DNA of 64,000 nt, from assembly GCA_958510825.1 (NCBI GenBank), contig OY294047.1:45615365-45679364 (forward strand). Direction: 5' to 3'. Of the stretch, positions 21,362 to 32,024 are shown in pieces. Numbering within the stretch: the stretch's first letter is position 1; each line of letters starts with the position of its first letter. This DNA comes from Brachypterus glaber (lineage: Eukaryota > Arthropoda > Insecta > Coleoptera > Kateretidae). The position numbers and the translations under genes are program-made. The notes beneath the pieces are model-generated. The model ran no database searches, was not told where the DNA came from, and saw only the letters and a list, made by a program, of their open reading frames with translations.

Positions 21362-21865
21362 ATAGGGGAAGTCCGAGTTAACTGGGCCACAGGGTTAACT
21401 GGTCCACCTGGATTTTATCAAGTTTGTTTAATAGTATTGGCGCATTAGTGCAAATTCTAGTGATATTTAGTTAGTAGTATTTTTTAAAGTATTATGGCGG
21501 ACCGTGTTGCCCACGTGTAAGTTGTGGTAAAGAAAGTTAATTTTTTTCGATGAAAAGTAGGTATTTACCTTAACTTTTATTTTTTAATTAATACTTTATT
21601 ATTAATAGGAGGATCTAGACTAATATTTTACCTAATATACTGAATATATCACTTATGTCAATATTAATTAGTTCGGGGTTAATTGGGCCATGTCCAGTTA
21701 ACCCCGGACCAATGAATCCTGATATATATCTAATATTTAACATATTATGTTGTCTATTTTTATGTTAGAAATTAATTTTATTTGATTTTAAACGTTTTTT
21801 TTTCACAATAATTACAATACAATATATTTTTGTTAGTGGACCAGTTCTTCTCTATGGTTGGCGAT
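21362..21865. mobile_element. Non-autonomous pogo-like element (partial)
   Basis: It starts with aggggaagtccgagttaact then gggccac. Near the far end gtggaccagttcttctct is a degraded inverse. At 21671-21712 a hairpin is built from the same words (ggggttaattgggcc, ggttaaccccgg type). The layout resembles 25586-26969, but no coding part remains. Confidence 0.5.
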
Positions 21866-23264
21866 TATTTAAATAAAAATTATAATTTTATATCTGATTT
21901 TCTACGGTTTCCTAATAAAGAAAATTAGGTTATACAGATAAATAAATGCAATAATAAACAAATGAAATTATAAATGCACGTTGAAACAATTTTTGCAAAG
22001 CAATGATATCTGCGTGCAAGTTTAATATACTTAGTTCCAGTGGCGTAACTAAGGGAGGCGCAGTCTTTAAAGGGCCATGTCGACAGAAACCACACCGTTA
22101 ATGTTGACAAATTTAAATTAATTAAAATAATTAATATAAAATTACGGACACAACAAAAAACTATAATACTAAATTGACAAAAGTTTTGGACCTAACCAAC
22201 TGTTGTTATTTTCTTTTAAAATTCTGAAATATTTTTAAAAAATGCCTTGCAGAATAAATCGCCTTTTTAAAATACCTTCTGAGGTGTTTTTAAAATTCGT
22301 GACGTCTTTGTTTTATTTATTTTTACTTTTCCCGAGGAGTTTTGCGTTATTAAAAAAAGTTTTTATTGTTTTTTTTATACTTTTTGACGTTTTACATCCA
22401 AAAAAAGATAATTTACGTCAAAAAAAAATCTGTCAGTCTGAAATTTGTGACCACGATAACTCAAGATAGCTTCAAGCAAAGACTTCAAGATTGACCATAG
22501 GTTGATTATCCAAAGTTCTAGGCTGGGATTGTTATGGTAAAAATCGGGGTGGAAGTATAGGGGGAAAACCATTAAAAAAAATTAACTTTGGGAAAAAGAA
22601 ACTTAAAAAAAAATAATTTTATTTTTTTGTTTATTGGGGAAAGTATTATTTTGTTGGCAGCAGTTTTTTTTTTCATTAAATTTGGTCCCCATCAACAACC
22701 AGCGAAAGCCCCCCTTTGAAGTTACGCTGCTGCATATTTTATGGATGAATGAATTTGATGTCAGTTGTAACCTTTAACAATAATAGTAATAATAAATTGT
22801 ATATTTTATATGCAATATTAAAACCAAGATCTAAAATTTAGTTATTTAATCGGAGTTGAATAAATCAATGCAAAAACTGTGTATGTCCACATTTACGGGA
22901 ATTCATAAAAAAATACGCTAGAGAATTTTCAAATTAATATACAGGGTGTGAAACTGATAAATGGGCATTTTTTTTATTAAACATTTACAGCACTTTTATA
23001 TACCTACGTTTTTTTTAACTTTTGTATAAGTTACTGTTACAGACCACAGTTTACCGCAAAGTTAAGCATAATTTGGTGACATTGTTTATAGCATTTTCCA
23101 TGATTTCACAGACAATCATTGTACACTTTTTCTTCAGAAAAGTTACTAATTTAAAAATAGATGCCAGCAGCTGGCACAGCTATTTATAAAAAATTTGAAG
23201 TTGAGTTGTGTTTATATTATTATGACTATGCCTAACCGTTACTTACACGTACTGTATAGTATAC
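21866..23264. other. AT-rich sequence with dispersed-repeat pieces
   Basis: Positions 22360-22660 belong to the repeat at 10260-10660. At 22941 tacagggtgtgaaactgat looks like a lone CAGGGTG-type terminus. No gene is evident. Confidence 0.4.
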
Positions 23265-23318
23265 ATTACATGTTTGTTTAACCTCGTACTATTATACTTA
23301 ATTAAGCATCCCCTAAGT

Positions 23319-24147
23319 CATAGACAAAATAAACAAATAGATTGATTTTTGACCGTCTGCGCATACTTCTGCGTCTCGACTAAATGCGTCCTCCATTTTG
23401 ATTACAATTGTCCAACATAAAGTAAAAAAATATATATTTTATGTTGGTAACACTGTGTTGCGTTAGATAGGAATATTTTCTTTGTTAGAGATGTGTCTTT
23501 TCATTTCACTTCAGTAGTCAGTAAAAGTTTCTTTTTGTCGTTGTTTTGTTGCAACAGTTTGTTATATATGTAAAAACTAAATCAATATTTTATACTACAC
23601 AGATATTTATTTATTTTTACCAGTAATTTAAATATAATAATATAATTCTTCGCACACACCTCTAACATATTCGTGCAATAGGTTAACCTAATTTATGTAT
23701 GTTTTGGGTTTGTTTTCGCGGTTTTTCTGTTATTTTTTCTACGCGTTTGGTGTTTTGTGCTAGAAGGGTGAACATTTTATTTTATTATAGACTATATAAT
23801 AGCGTTTTTGAACTTTTAAAGTCTTTCTGTGTTTTTTGTATATTTTATAGTGCTTTTTCAAAGAACTAGTAAAGTCTTTGCAATGACGTGTTTTATAAAA
23901 AGTTGTAGATACATAAAACGACTGCTACCTGCAGACAGCAGTATCATATTTTTTAGGTAAGTTTGATTTTTTTTAATATAACATAAGAAAACATTAAAAA
24001 GTAAGGTTATGTCGTTTATTTATTTACATTTTACCCACTAATTTAAATTTCCCGGCTGATTTCTGATGTAACTTCCGATCAAAATGGAGGACTCGTAAAT
24101 TTGTATATAACCTTGAGATGACAGCTCATCTATGTTCTTTGTCTATG
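23319..24147 (+). mobile_element. P-superfamily element, internally deleted, nested in SINE
   Basis: The 829-bp insert has perfect 10-bp terminal inverted repeats (CATAGACAAA / TTTGTCTATG) and an exact 8-bp target duplication, CCCTAAGT (23311-23318, 24148-24155). Subterminal inverted repeats (tcctccattttgat near 23390 and atcaaaatggagga near 24077) lie 55-75 bp inside. CA...TG ends, 8-bp duplications and internal inverted repeats are P-superfamily traits. A THAP-like first exon inside supports this. Most of the transposase is missing, so it cannot move by itself. Confidence 0.8.
23883..23956 (+). CDS. First exon of P-type transposase (THAP start), remnant
   Basis: The ATG at 23883 opens a 24-codon exon reading MTCFIKSCRYIKRLLPADSS then IIFF, ending at a consensus donor (TTAG/GTAAGT) at 23957. 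The Cys-x4-Cys pair followed by a hydrophobic xxFxR is the start of a THAP (C2CH) DNA-binding domain, the N-terminal domain of P-element transposases. Further THAP residues (AVYxFP, C-x2-H) would be in later exons, which I do not find inside the element. Upstream, a tcagtagtcagt sequence near 23515 could be a promoter start, but that is weak. Confidence 0.6.
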
Positions 24148-24679
24148 CCCTAAGTCCAGGACTTGTGTAGGCTAGTAGTAGAGGGAACCACCGGATTATA
24201 CTGACTTTTTAAGCAGTTTTTATAGGGAGTGTCCGCTACACTTACGCCTTCGCCAAATTTAAATTATTAATTAACTGAAAAAGGCAAAGCGGCGCCAGTG
24301 AAAATCTAACTCACGCTAGTTGGCTAGTAGACTTGCCATGAACAGACGGGGTAGACCACTACACCAATCCTTCCATGAACCCTAGTCTTTGCAGCTGTTG
24401 GACATGTGTGATTTTTGCACTGACCAGTCAGTTTACAAGAATTAACATTTATATTATTTATTACAAGGAGTAATATAAAATAAAATTATTTTGCAATGTG
24501 TTAAGAAATCTGTTACTCACATGTAATTATTGCCATTTAATTTGAATAAATTTGTATGCAATTATTTGATTTATGCTTAGATTACTCTAATTATTATAAA
24601 TATTTTTCAGAATTAAATTTATTATTATAGATTGTGCAATGAAAAAACAATACGTACATATTTTAAAGTTTTCATGGTA

Positions 24680-25194
24680 CCCAGATAACCAGAATCCGTC
24701 CGTTTGCCGGTAAATTGTTAGAGCGTATACTTATTGTGGACAACGCATGTCGGAAACGTTTCTTGACAACGTGTTAGGTAATTTGCAGACAAGCGCCTAA
24801 ATGCAGCTCTCTGTGCAGGATTTTGTTTTGGTTTTTTGTTTGGTCTTTTTTTTTGTAAAAAAATGTTTTTATTTAAAATAACATTGAAAAACGGTCAGCG
24901 CGTGCGCATGCGCAGTTTATCAAAACGTTGCATAAAGAGCTGCACATAGGCGCTCCTATTTGCAGACAACGGGCTTAACCGTATTGTAGGAAATGTGTTA
25001 CCAGTAGGTTGCACCCCGTTTGCATACAACTGTTGATCAGAAACTATTGGAAATGCGCGTTCAACATTTTTCTTTCATTTAACTGACGGACAAGGTTTTG
25101 TACTTCCATGACCTACTATTGCAAGAAATTTGCCAACATTTTATTGACGCAACGCGTTTTCTTTGGGTTTCCTAGGAGACATTGGTTATCTGGG
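24680..25194. mobile_element. CCCAGATAACCA element, TA-flanked
   Basis: Perfect 12-bp inverted ends (CCCAGATAACCA / TGGTTATCTGGG) are bordered by TA on both sides (24678-24679, 25195-25196). The 515-bp body is non-coding and rich in ttgcagacaac-type words. A MITE (24791-24957) was later inserted in it. A lone related end (gtgctatctggg) lies near 27671. Confidence 0.7.
24791..24957. mobile_element. MITE with 10-bp target duplication, copy 2
   Basis: The exact duplication ATTTGCAGAC flanks it (24781-24790, 24958-24967). The ends aagcgcctaaatgcagctct and the inverse aggagcgcctatgtgcagct form a ~25-bp imperfect inverted repeat. It is the same family as 3588-3815. Duplications of 9-10 bp are typical of Mutator-like elements, which is the best guess. 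Confidence 0.8.
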
Positions 25195-25585
25195 TATTTA
25201 ATTTAAAAGTTCTGAGTTTATGTTATAAAAAAAATCAAAATTAAAAATAATTATCCAGGGGGCGCTCCCCCTCTAAAACTTCCTGCTCATAATAAACTTA
25301 GACATTGAAAAAATCGTGCCATTTTAAAGTTAATTTTTTGGAAAATTTGTTTAATTTCCAAGTTTATTTGATGAGCAGTAAAATCTGTAAAGAAACTTGT
25401 CATGACAACCGATGCGCATGTGTTTGGTGTCGTTTCCCGTTGTCCTTGCTAACTTAAGATCTAAATCTATACCTAGTATCCGCCCCTATCTTTTTTCATA
25501 TTTATTAATGTATTTTCTTCATTGAACTTTTAATTTTTCACAAAATTTTCCCATTCCGATGTAGAAAATTTCTACTAGAAATGTA

Positions 25586-26969
25586 GGGGAAGGTGTTGTA
25601 CCTTGGTACGCATGTACCTCGGGACATGTTCAATATATCTGCTATCTATGAGTAAAAACCTGAAATACTTTGTTACTAAAATTACCACTAGCGTAACGGT
25701 ATAGAGAACTTCAGTTTACTTAGATTTCAAATGCGATACAAGTTAAGGTGGGTAATACTATAATTGTGACCATAGAAGTTATTTTTCCAGATATAAAGGT
25801 AAGTGTGTTAGAGAACAAAAATAAAACATTAATTTGATCTAATCATAGAGATAAATAATTAATTTTTTTCTGATTTTAATGGTTATATGTGAATCTTATA
25901 ATTTCTAACCTAAAAAAATTTAAAAACAAATGTTTCGAAACTTGTAAAATTTGTACCTCGGGACAGCAGTTTGCATGTACCTTGGGACTGTCCCAAGGTA
26001 CAAGCATACTAGGATTGTAAAACTTTATTATTTAATGTTTTTTCTTATTATCTTTCAAAAATGCCTCAAAGTAAAACTGGAAAAAAAGGAAAGACCAGAT
26101 TTTAACATCAACTCCTGAAAAGTTAGAGATAGAACAGAAAGAATTCACCTGGTAAAAATGTCATTAAAGGGAAAAAAACTTAAAACTAAAGCTAAAGTTA
26201 AAAATTTAAGTATTGATGATCACAGTTCCAAAGACGAATATTTTAAGATGGACATTCAAGATAGCAGTGAGGATGAAAACTATTTAGAAACTATAATTGA
26301 AGAGTCTAATTTAGAAATAGGGATTGAAGAAGAGCTAGAAAACAGTTCATTAATTGAAGGAGACTTCGTACTTGTCGAAATAAAGGGGTAAAAGTCTGTG
26401 CGCCGAAATAAAAAAGTGTTTAGAAGACGGAAATTTTGAGGTTACATATATGAAAAAAGTTTTTAATAATAAATTTGTCAAGGATGACAAAATTTACATA
26501 ATTTTTAATGTAGATATAAAAAGAAAACTTCCTAAGCCCCAAGTAGTTGGAGGATCAGACGCAGAATGGACCAGTTATTTTTTTCTTTAGATTTTGCATC
26601 TTACAATATGTAATACTGGATATTATTTTGACTATAATATACATATTTACATAAATATTATAAATTCGATATCAAAATATATGTTTAACTAAGCTTGTTC
26701 ATTTGTTTTTATATAAATCTTTAGAGTCCCATTGAACAATAACTACTGTCCTAAGGTACAAGACATGGTTGTACCTTGGTACGATTTGTACATCTCTAGA
26801 ATATATACAAACATAATTAAAAAAAAAGTTATTAGTCTTTCGTAAATACTTTAAAAGAAAGCAAAATAAATTATCTTTGAAGTGAAGTTTTAAAAGTTTA
26901 ATTTTCTTAATTTTTTTTTGAGAATAAAATTTTATCAGAAAAATTGTACCAAGGTACAACACTTTCCCC
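25586..26969 (+). mobile_element. Decayed pogo/Tigger-like element
   Basis: The ends ggggaaggtgttgtaccttg and, inversely, ggggaaagtgttgtaccttg form ~22-bp inverted repeats flanked by TA (25584-25585, 26970-26971). The words gtacctcgggac and gtaccttgggac recur inside as subterminal repeats, including a hairpin near 25975-26005. The interior retains only a C-terminal transposase segment (26060-26590). Confidence 0.75.
26060..26590 (+). pseudogene. C-terminal remnant of pogo-type transposase
   Basis: Frames read KTGKKGK, then ILTSTPEKLEIEQK, then the open frame 26158-26391 (SLKGKKLKTKAKVKNLSIDD ... IEEELENSSLIEGDFVLVEI). After stops and shifts come KLPKPQVVGGSDA and YFF. A TSTPEK motif, an acidic serine-rich middle, GDFVLVE and a final LKLPKP segment is the usual tail of insect pogo/Tigger-like transposases. 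The DDE catalytic core is gone, and several stops and frameshifts are present. Confidence 0.65.
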
Positions 26970-26971
26970 TA

Positions 26972-28104
26972 TACATATTTGAAAATGTAATATTTCAAGT
27001 TATATTTGTTTATAAAGAAATACTTGTCTAATTTCTTTCTTTAAATAAATAATGTCTGTTTCAGATCAGGAGAAATTTAAAAATATTTTCTTCTATAAAA
27101 TTAGAACAAGTTATTGTTTAAAGCAACAGCTGCAAGATGCGCGCTTCACTTTCTATTAATATTATAATATCCCATATCCCATATATGTGATTATAAGAGT
27201 ATATAATAATTAGATACTGCGATTTGGTGATGCAAAAATTACTGCTGACAACAAAACAGTGTTAAAAGTCCCCGCCGGGAACTTCTGCGGTGCAGAGGGC
27301 GTTCTTATACAAACGTGTGACTCCTTTTAAAAAACGTAGTCAGACGAGCATGTGTACCAAATTTTAGCTTAAGCTAAGTATATTCTAAGTGGTCGAAAAA
27401 TCTTTTGGCAGATTTGTCCTAAACAAACAAACAAACAAACAACACAAAGATTGCAAGGTTAATAACAGCTTTTCACAGTCGCAAAAACCAATTAAGTAAG
27501 CAAAAAAGCAAGTCCTATGGATGCTGGATGGATGGTTTGAACGGACACCTTATGGATGTCCACAGTTGTGTCATCTGGACTCTGAACGGATGTCCATGGG
27601 ACGTCCATAGAGAAAAAATGGGAATCCTATGGATATACAGCCGTCCATTGTATCACTTTGTGCTATCTGGGAAGTATTAAAAAAAATAAACCATTTAAAA
27701 GAACAAATTTATATACGAACACAAGACTTTTTCTTATTTTTCTGATAAAACAGGGAAAACTTTTCCCGCAAAAGGAATTTTTGAAGCAAAATATTTCGCG
27801 GTTTCCGATAAATTTTTTAATACGGTAAAAATTTAAATTTTATAAACCGCTTCTATGTAGTAGATACTGCCTCTCGATAGATGGCGACAGCAGGTTTAAA
27901 ACTTGGTAATACGCCCACTTCGGTGTTTTGATTGGTCGATGCTATTCCTGTATGTGAAACAGACACAGATTTTATGAATTTTAATCAGTAACAGCTGTCT
28001 GTCGAGAGTGACGTTTGTTGTTTTGTCGGTTTCCTGTGGTTGTTTATAAATAAATGTGAATTTTTTGAAGATACATTTTAAAAGAATAAATAACTTCCAA
28101 AACA
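26972..28104. other. Upstream flank of BORCS8, with repeat fragments
   Basis: Positions 27280-27445 end in (AAAC)5 and look like a retroelement 3' end. Positions 27510-27671 are rich in ggatgtcca/tggatgtcc words and end in ctatctggg, a probable element fragment. Positions 27860-28104 lack obvious repeats and would hold the BORCS8 promoter and 5' untranslated region, but no core motif is convincing. Confidence 0.4.
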
Positions 28105-28993
28105 ATGTCGTTTAATGCCGATTCAGATTTGGAAGTAAAAGTTCGTAAATGTAAGTGCTTAGTTTAAAAATAATCAGCTTTTTTAATTAATAAGTTTATT
28201 TTATTTTACAGCAACAGAAAGAATATCTGAAAATATGCATATAGTGGCAAATGAACCCTCGTTAGCTTTTTATAGGCTTCAGGAACATGTAAGAAAGGCT
28301 CTTAATCCTATGGTAGATCGACGACAAGATGTAAAAAAAAATCACAATGAACTACAAGGAAGGATTCACGATATTGAATATGCAGTCGAGTATGTATTAA
28401 AAAAATATTTGGTAAATTTCATAATAACCTTTATGAAGAGATTTGAAGAATTAATTTTATGAAATAATGATGTTACATGCTACAATTTCCCTTACATCTT
28501 TCTAATCTCTGGTCCTGTTTAAATGAAAGGCTTGTGCAAATCACACAGATTTGACTGTTTGGCCCAATATTAAGCATAATATGCTTTAAGCATTAGTAAT
28601 AAGTAATATTGGGCCAAAGTGTTCAAAGCCCAAATATAATATTGGCAATATTAGGTCAAAACTATAAGTGAAAAGAATCCTTATTGTTCATAATTTTTTA
28701 AAACTAGTGTAAATTATCAGTTTTTATATTGTAGATCAATTAAAATGGGTAAAGCAGAAGAAAGCTTCAAAAATATACAAGAAAATCTGAAAAATGCCAT
28801 TTTCCTAAAACAACAATTAAAATATGAAGAAAACAGAAGAAAAAAGGCTGATACTAATTCTGTTTATAAAAGACTGTCTGCTCATATCACATTAGATTTG
28901 CCAGAGCTACCTGAATTATCAGATGTGGTTCGAGAAACAGCTAACCGAGTTGAGAGTATGATGTCAAAAGCAACACACTCGGACAATTCATGA
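28105..28993 (+). CDS. BORCS8: BORCS8 homologue, BORC complex subunit, three exons
   Basis: Join 28105-28150, 28212-28389 and 28735-28993 (160 residues). Junctions: donor GTAAGT at 28151, acceptor TTTTACAG ending 28211; donor GTATGT at 28390, acceptor TATTGTAG ending 28734; phases 1 and 2 match. The block HIVANEPSLAFYRLQEHVRK aligns with human BORCS8 (VLANEPSVALYRLQEHVRR). IEYAVESIKMGKAEESFKNI with the following QENLKNAI aligns with VEYACSAVKNLVDSSVYFRS and its continuation. The tail (about residues 100-160) is longer than in human and unrecognised. BORC sits on the lysosome surface and recruits Arl8 for kinesin-driven movement. Helical, coiled-coil-like segments cover residues 38-105. Reading through the second donor would stop at 28460, so splicing is required. 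It has no operon-like neighbours. Confidence 0.9.
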
Positions 28994-29104
28994 ATATGGG
29001 AGATGCTGCTATTTCAATGGTTTAGCAAAAAAAAATTAATTTATTTTTTTTTATTTTAGCCTTTTTTGTGACTATTTAAAAAAAAAACACTTATTTAATG
29101 CTTA

Positions 29105-29252
29105 GGGAATCTTCAAGTATTACGTAACGCTCCTAGGGGGGTGGGGGTCATTTTGGTGTGTTACACCCATGATAATGGTATAGGAAAATAGCGTTACAGG
29201 GGGGGGGTCCAAAATGATCAAAATTTGCGTTATGTAATACTTGAACGTTCCC
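29105..29252. mobile_element. PIF/Harbinger-type MITE in BORCS8 3' region
   Basis: Inverted termini gggaatcttcaagtattacg and gggaacgttcaagtattaca (inverse of the right end) are flanked by a 3-bp duplication TTA (29102-29104, 29253-29255). The 148-bp body has a run of Gs and no ORF. A near-identical full copy is at 53552-53700 with TAG duplications. Three-base TWA/TAR duplications indicate the PIF/Harbinger superfamily. It lies about 110 bp after the BORCS8 stop and before the likely poly(A) signal. Confidence 0.8.
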
Positions 29253-29372
29253 TTATAATGTAAATTATTTTTTTTTTGTGGTTATTATTGGTCCACTAGT
29301 TCTATACATTTCCAATGATTATTTTATTGTTTTGCATTTTTTTAACTAAATTTTATGGTATTTCAATATTTT

Positions 29373-29378
29373 AATAAA
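29373..29378 (+). terminator. Candidate poly(A) signal of BORCS8
   Basis: AATAAA about 380 bp after the BORCS8 stop is the first canonical hexamer I find downstream. If used, the MITE at 29105-29252 is part of the transcript. Confidence 0.45.
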
Positions 29379-30289
29379 TAAGATTGTTTATAAATATTTA
29401 ATTTTTATTCATTTTTATCCGAATTGTGAAAATTAAGAAATTCCCTTAGTCGAAAAACAACAAAATATTTCTACACGGACGGGGGGTTAAATTAAAAAAA
29501 AAATCTGAAAGAAAATTCCGATTAACGTAACTTTTTCAGGAAAAAATACTTTTATTTTAAGGATCAATTCTAAAAATTTTGAAAGTAATCCCTCCGAAAC
29601 CAAAAAATTTTCATTTTTTTTTTAGTTTTTCAAAATAAGATCTTATTAAAAAAAAAATTGTTCAAAATATTTACTATTTTTATTTGGGAAAATGCAATAT
29701 ACCATTTTATTTCATTTATTATTATTTATTTATTTATACTGTGAATAGTTTAAATGGAATGCGTAGTATTACATATCTTCACGGCTTGTTTTAAATAATT
29801 TGAAAAAAAGTTATTACCTTTAAACAGTTTTAGTCAAAAAGTATTCCAGTTAATGATGTTCACTTTAAACTACCCGAACACAATTTTTCAGGCACTTTTA
29901 TTTTTAAACACAGAAACAAGCTTACACCACGTTACAAATCTATTACTAATATTTCATTCATGCTAGACGCTCATTATATGACCTCACTGTTTAAACAAAT
30001 AACACGTTCTGTACCTTGTGAAGTGACTGTTACTTCTGCTAAATTCCTGCCGCACCAAGCCGTCAATGATTCTCGGAAGAGCCGGGAGAAATTTTTGTCT
30101 TTGTATGCTAATTAAAATTGAAAAAGCCACAGATTCTGTTGTACTAATTTTCAGTGGAAAAATAATTTTATTTATTTTAAAAAATATCTTTTAACAATTT
30201 TTTTTTCTATTTCCTTTTTTCAAAAAAAAAAATATTAACATTTTTTTTAATAAGTTCTTGAGAAAAAAAAAATATATTTTTTTTTAACC
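29379..30289. other. AT-rich intergenic sequence
   Basis: No gene or complete element is visible. Poly-A/T runs dominate from about 29620 and again from 30180. Confidence 0.35.
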
Positions 30290-30388
30290 CCCTTTAAGGG
30301 GTTAAAAATTATAGGGGTTTTTGAAGTAGCTAAAAGTTAATCTGATAATAAATAAATTCTAACTCTACCCCCTGAAAGGTGGGGGGTA
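30290..30388. repeat. Left part of a split 98-bp satellite unit (inverse)
   Basis: aaatctgataataaa-type and aaccccctttaaggggtt words of the 98-bp repeat occur here in inverse orientation. The unit resumes at 31831-31910 after the SINE insertion, so the SINE landed in the satellite. Confidence 0.65.
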
Positions 30389-30877
30389 ATGGTGGGGAGG
30401 TCAAGCCTGGCAACTAGACCATATTGGTCCTTTTTGCCTACCCATGTGTTACTAGTTTTTCTACTCTAACGAGGATTTTTGTTGTTGTACCCCGGGATCT
30501 GCAGTTTAGCGAGGAATCCGAACCTCGTTTTGTCGGCTTTTTTGGCTAAGTGAGCGGCTTTGATCCTTAAGTTTATTGGCTGCAAGTGCACTTGGACCGG
30601 CGCCAAACTGCTTAAGGATCATCAAAACTACTTATTCTTGAACTTCACTTCGCACGAAAATTGAGGAACTTTACTTCTACTACTCGGGATCGTGAGAAGC
30701 GGTCGTTCACGGAAATTTTAACATATAAGTTAGTCGCGCGCATTCGAACATAACCCTATTTTTGCTTTGGTTTTGTGTTGTTAATTTGAATACCGTTTTG
30801 TTTTATAATAGTTAATCATAATTAATAAAAGATTTTTTATATTTATACATTATTATACATATAATAATAATATAACG

Positions 30878-31055
30878 ATGGACGATTTGGAAATTGTTGG
30901 GGCTGTTGCCCTTTTGGGAGATATGCAAGATCAAATGGAGAACGAATAACGGGAAGTGTTAGCTAGGGCCGACCCTTTCCAACTTTCCAACAAAAAAATT
31001 ATAGTGAATTCAGGGCTAAACAGCCCACTATTGACAAGAGGGTTGTCCTGAATAA
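30878..31055 (+). pseudogene. PIF/Harbinger-like N-terminal ORF remnant
   Basis: The frame reads MDDLEIVGAVALLGDMQDQM, then ENE, a stop, and REVLARADPFQLSNKKIIVN. An acidic start followed by RADPFxLxDxxFxxxFRL is the usual beginning of PIF/Harbinger nucleases. Here it has one stop and breaks off within the second block. It lies inside material interrupting a SINE. Confidence 0.5.
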
Positions 31056-31282
31056 AATTTTAAAGTATTTTTTTTTTGTTGGCTGCTGGTGGGCGCAGAT
31101 CTTTTTCTGTTTTTATTTTAATTTTCAGTCATTTCTTGCACATTCATTTTTGGATATTAATTATAAAAATTATTCAAACCACAGCAACTTGTTTACAAAT
31201 AATGAAAATAATGAAAGCCTGCGCACGCAAACTCGTGTCGTATAATCTGATTGGTTAAAATCCGCTAAAATACTTGGCAACG

Positions 31283-31298
31283 CTGCAGCCGGCTGCAG
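31283..31298. repeat. Perfect GC-rich 16-bp palindrome
   Basis: CTGCAGCCGGCTGCAG within otherwise AT-rich DNA, in the interrupting segment of the SINE. Function unknown. Confidence 0.6.
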
Positions 31299-32024
31299 AG
31301 ATCCCATCACGCTCACTACTATTCAAGAATAGCATTTTATAATTTTCAGGAACTTTGATATGATGTGATCAGTTCCCTTCCTACGAAAATTGTTCACGTT
31401 CTCTCGAGCCCAAGAATAGATACCCTGACAGCTACCTTGCTGCTCCCTTTCGGTGCGCCCGCGTAGAATCACAGGGTGGCTATTCTCATTTCGGTGAGTT
31501 TTATTCACGCGTGAAAGCCAACTTCACAGCAGTTCTTCTGATGAATTGATTGGCCTAGACCGTGTAACTCCGGCCATATTCATCGAAATATCAGGCGAAA
31601 AAAATCCGCTCGAAACCAGAATAGACCCCCAGGTCCGAGTGCTAGTGCGGCATTATCCACTGCAAACCTTTTTCTGTACTGTGTGCTTAGATCTTCGGCA
31701 GCACAAGCCAACGTGGTGGGAAAACGACGGTATTTTATTTATGTGAAAAACTTGTTCCACGACCGAGGATTGAACCCCGACCTCTCGTATACTAGATCGC
31801 GGTGTTCACGACTAAGCCACCGCCGCGCCCAAGGTGGGGGGTAGTTTTAGTGAAAATTTGTATATTAGGGTTTTTGAGGTTGCTGAAAGTAAATCTGATA
31901 ATAAAAAAAAATTCATTTAATACGCGGAGGTGAAAAATGGGAAAGCCATTTTACTGGGTAGTGTATTTAAATCGTGAACACACAAAAAAATGCCCCTGTC
32001 AAATCGTCTTCATTTTATACGATT

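Larger units (their letters stand above)
23265..24388 (-). mobile_element. SINE family A, copy 2, interrupted
   Basis: The two SINE parts (23265-23318 and 24148-24388) rejoin exactly as the sequence of copy 1 at 4785-5068 once the insert 23319-24147 and one CCCTAAGT are removed. On the minus strand the head at about 24385 keeps the A box TGGTGTAGTGG, and the B box is decayed. The SINE must predate the P-like insertion. Confidence 0.8.
30389..31830 (-). mobile_element. tRNA-derived SINE family B, copy 1, with internal insertion
   Basis: An exact 13-bp target duplication, AAGGTGGGGGGTA, flanks it (30376-30388, 31831-31843). On the minus strand the head at 31830 shows a tRNA-like A box (GTGGCTTAGTCG) and a B box (GGTTCAATCC). 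The remaining parts match copy 2 (34462-35020). About 800 bp between 30623 and 31430 and ~170 bp after 31470 are absent from copy 2; the former carries a PIF/Harbinger-like ORF remnant and is probably a later insertion. Confidence 0.75.

Noticed and set aside
31760..31830. Possible tRNA gene on the minus strand
   Set aside because: The B box is perfect but the segment is followed by the conserved SINE body and is repeated at 34945-35020; the anticodon loop is not canonical.
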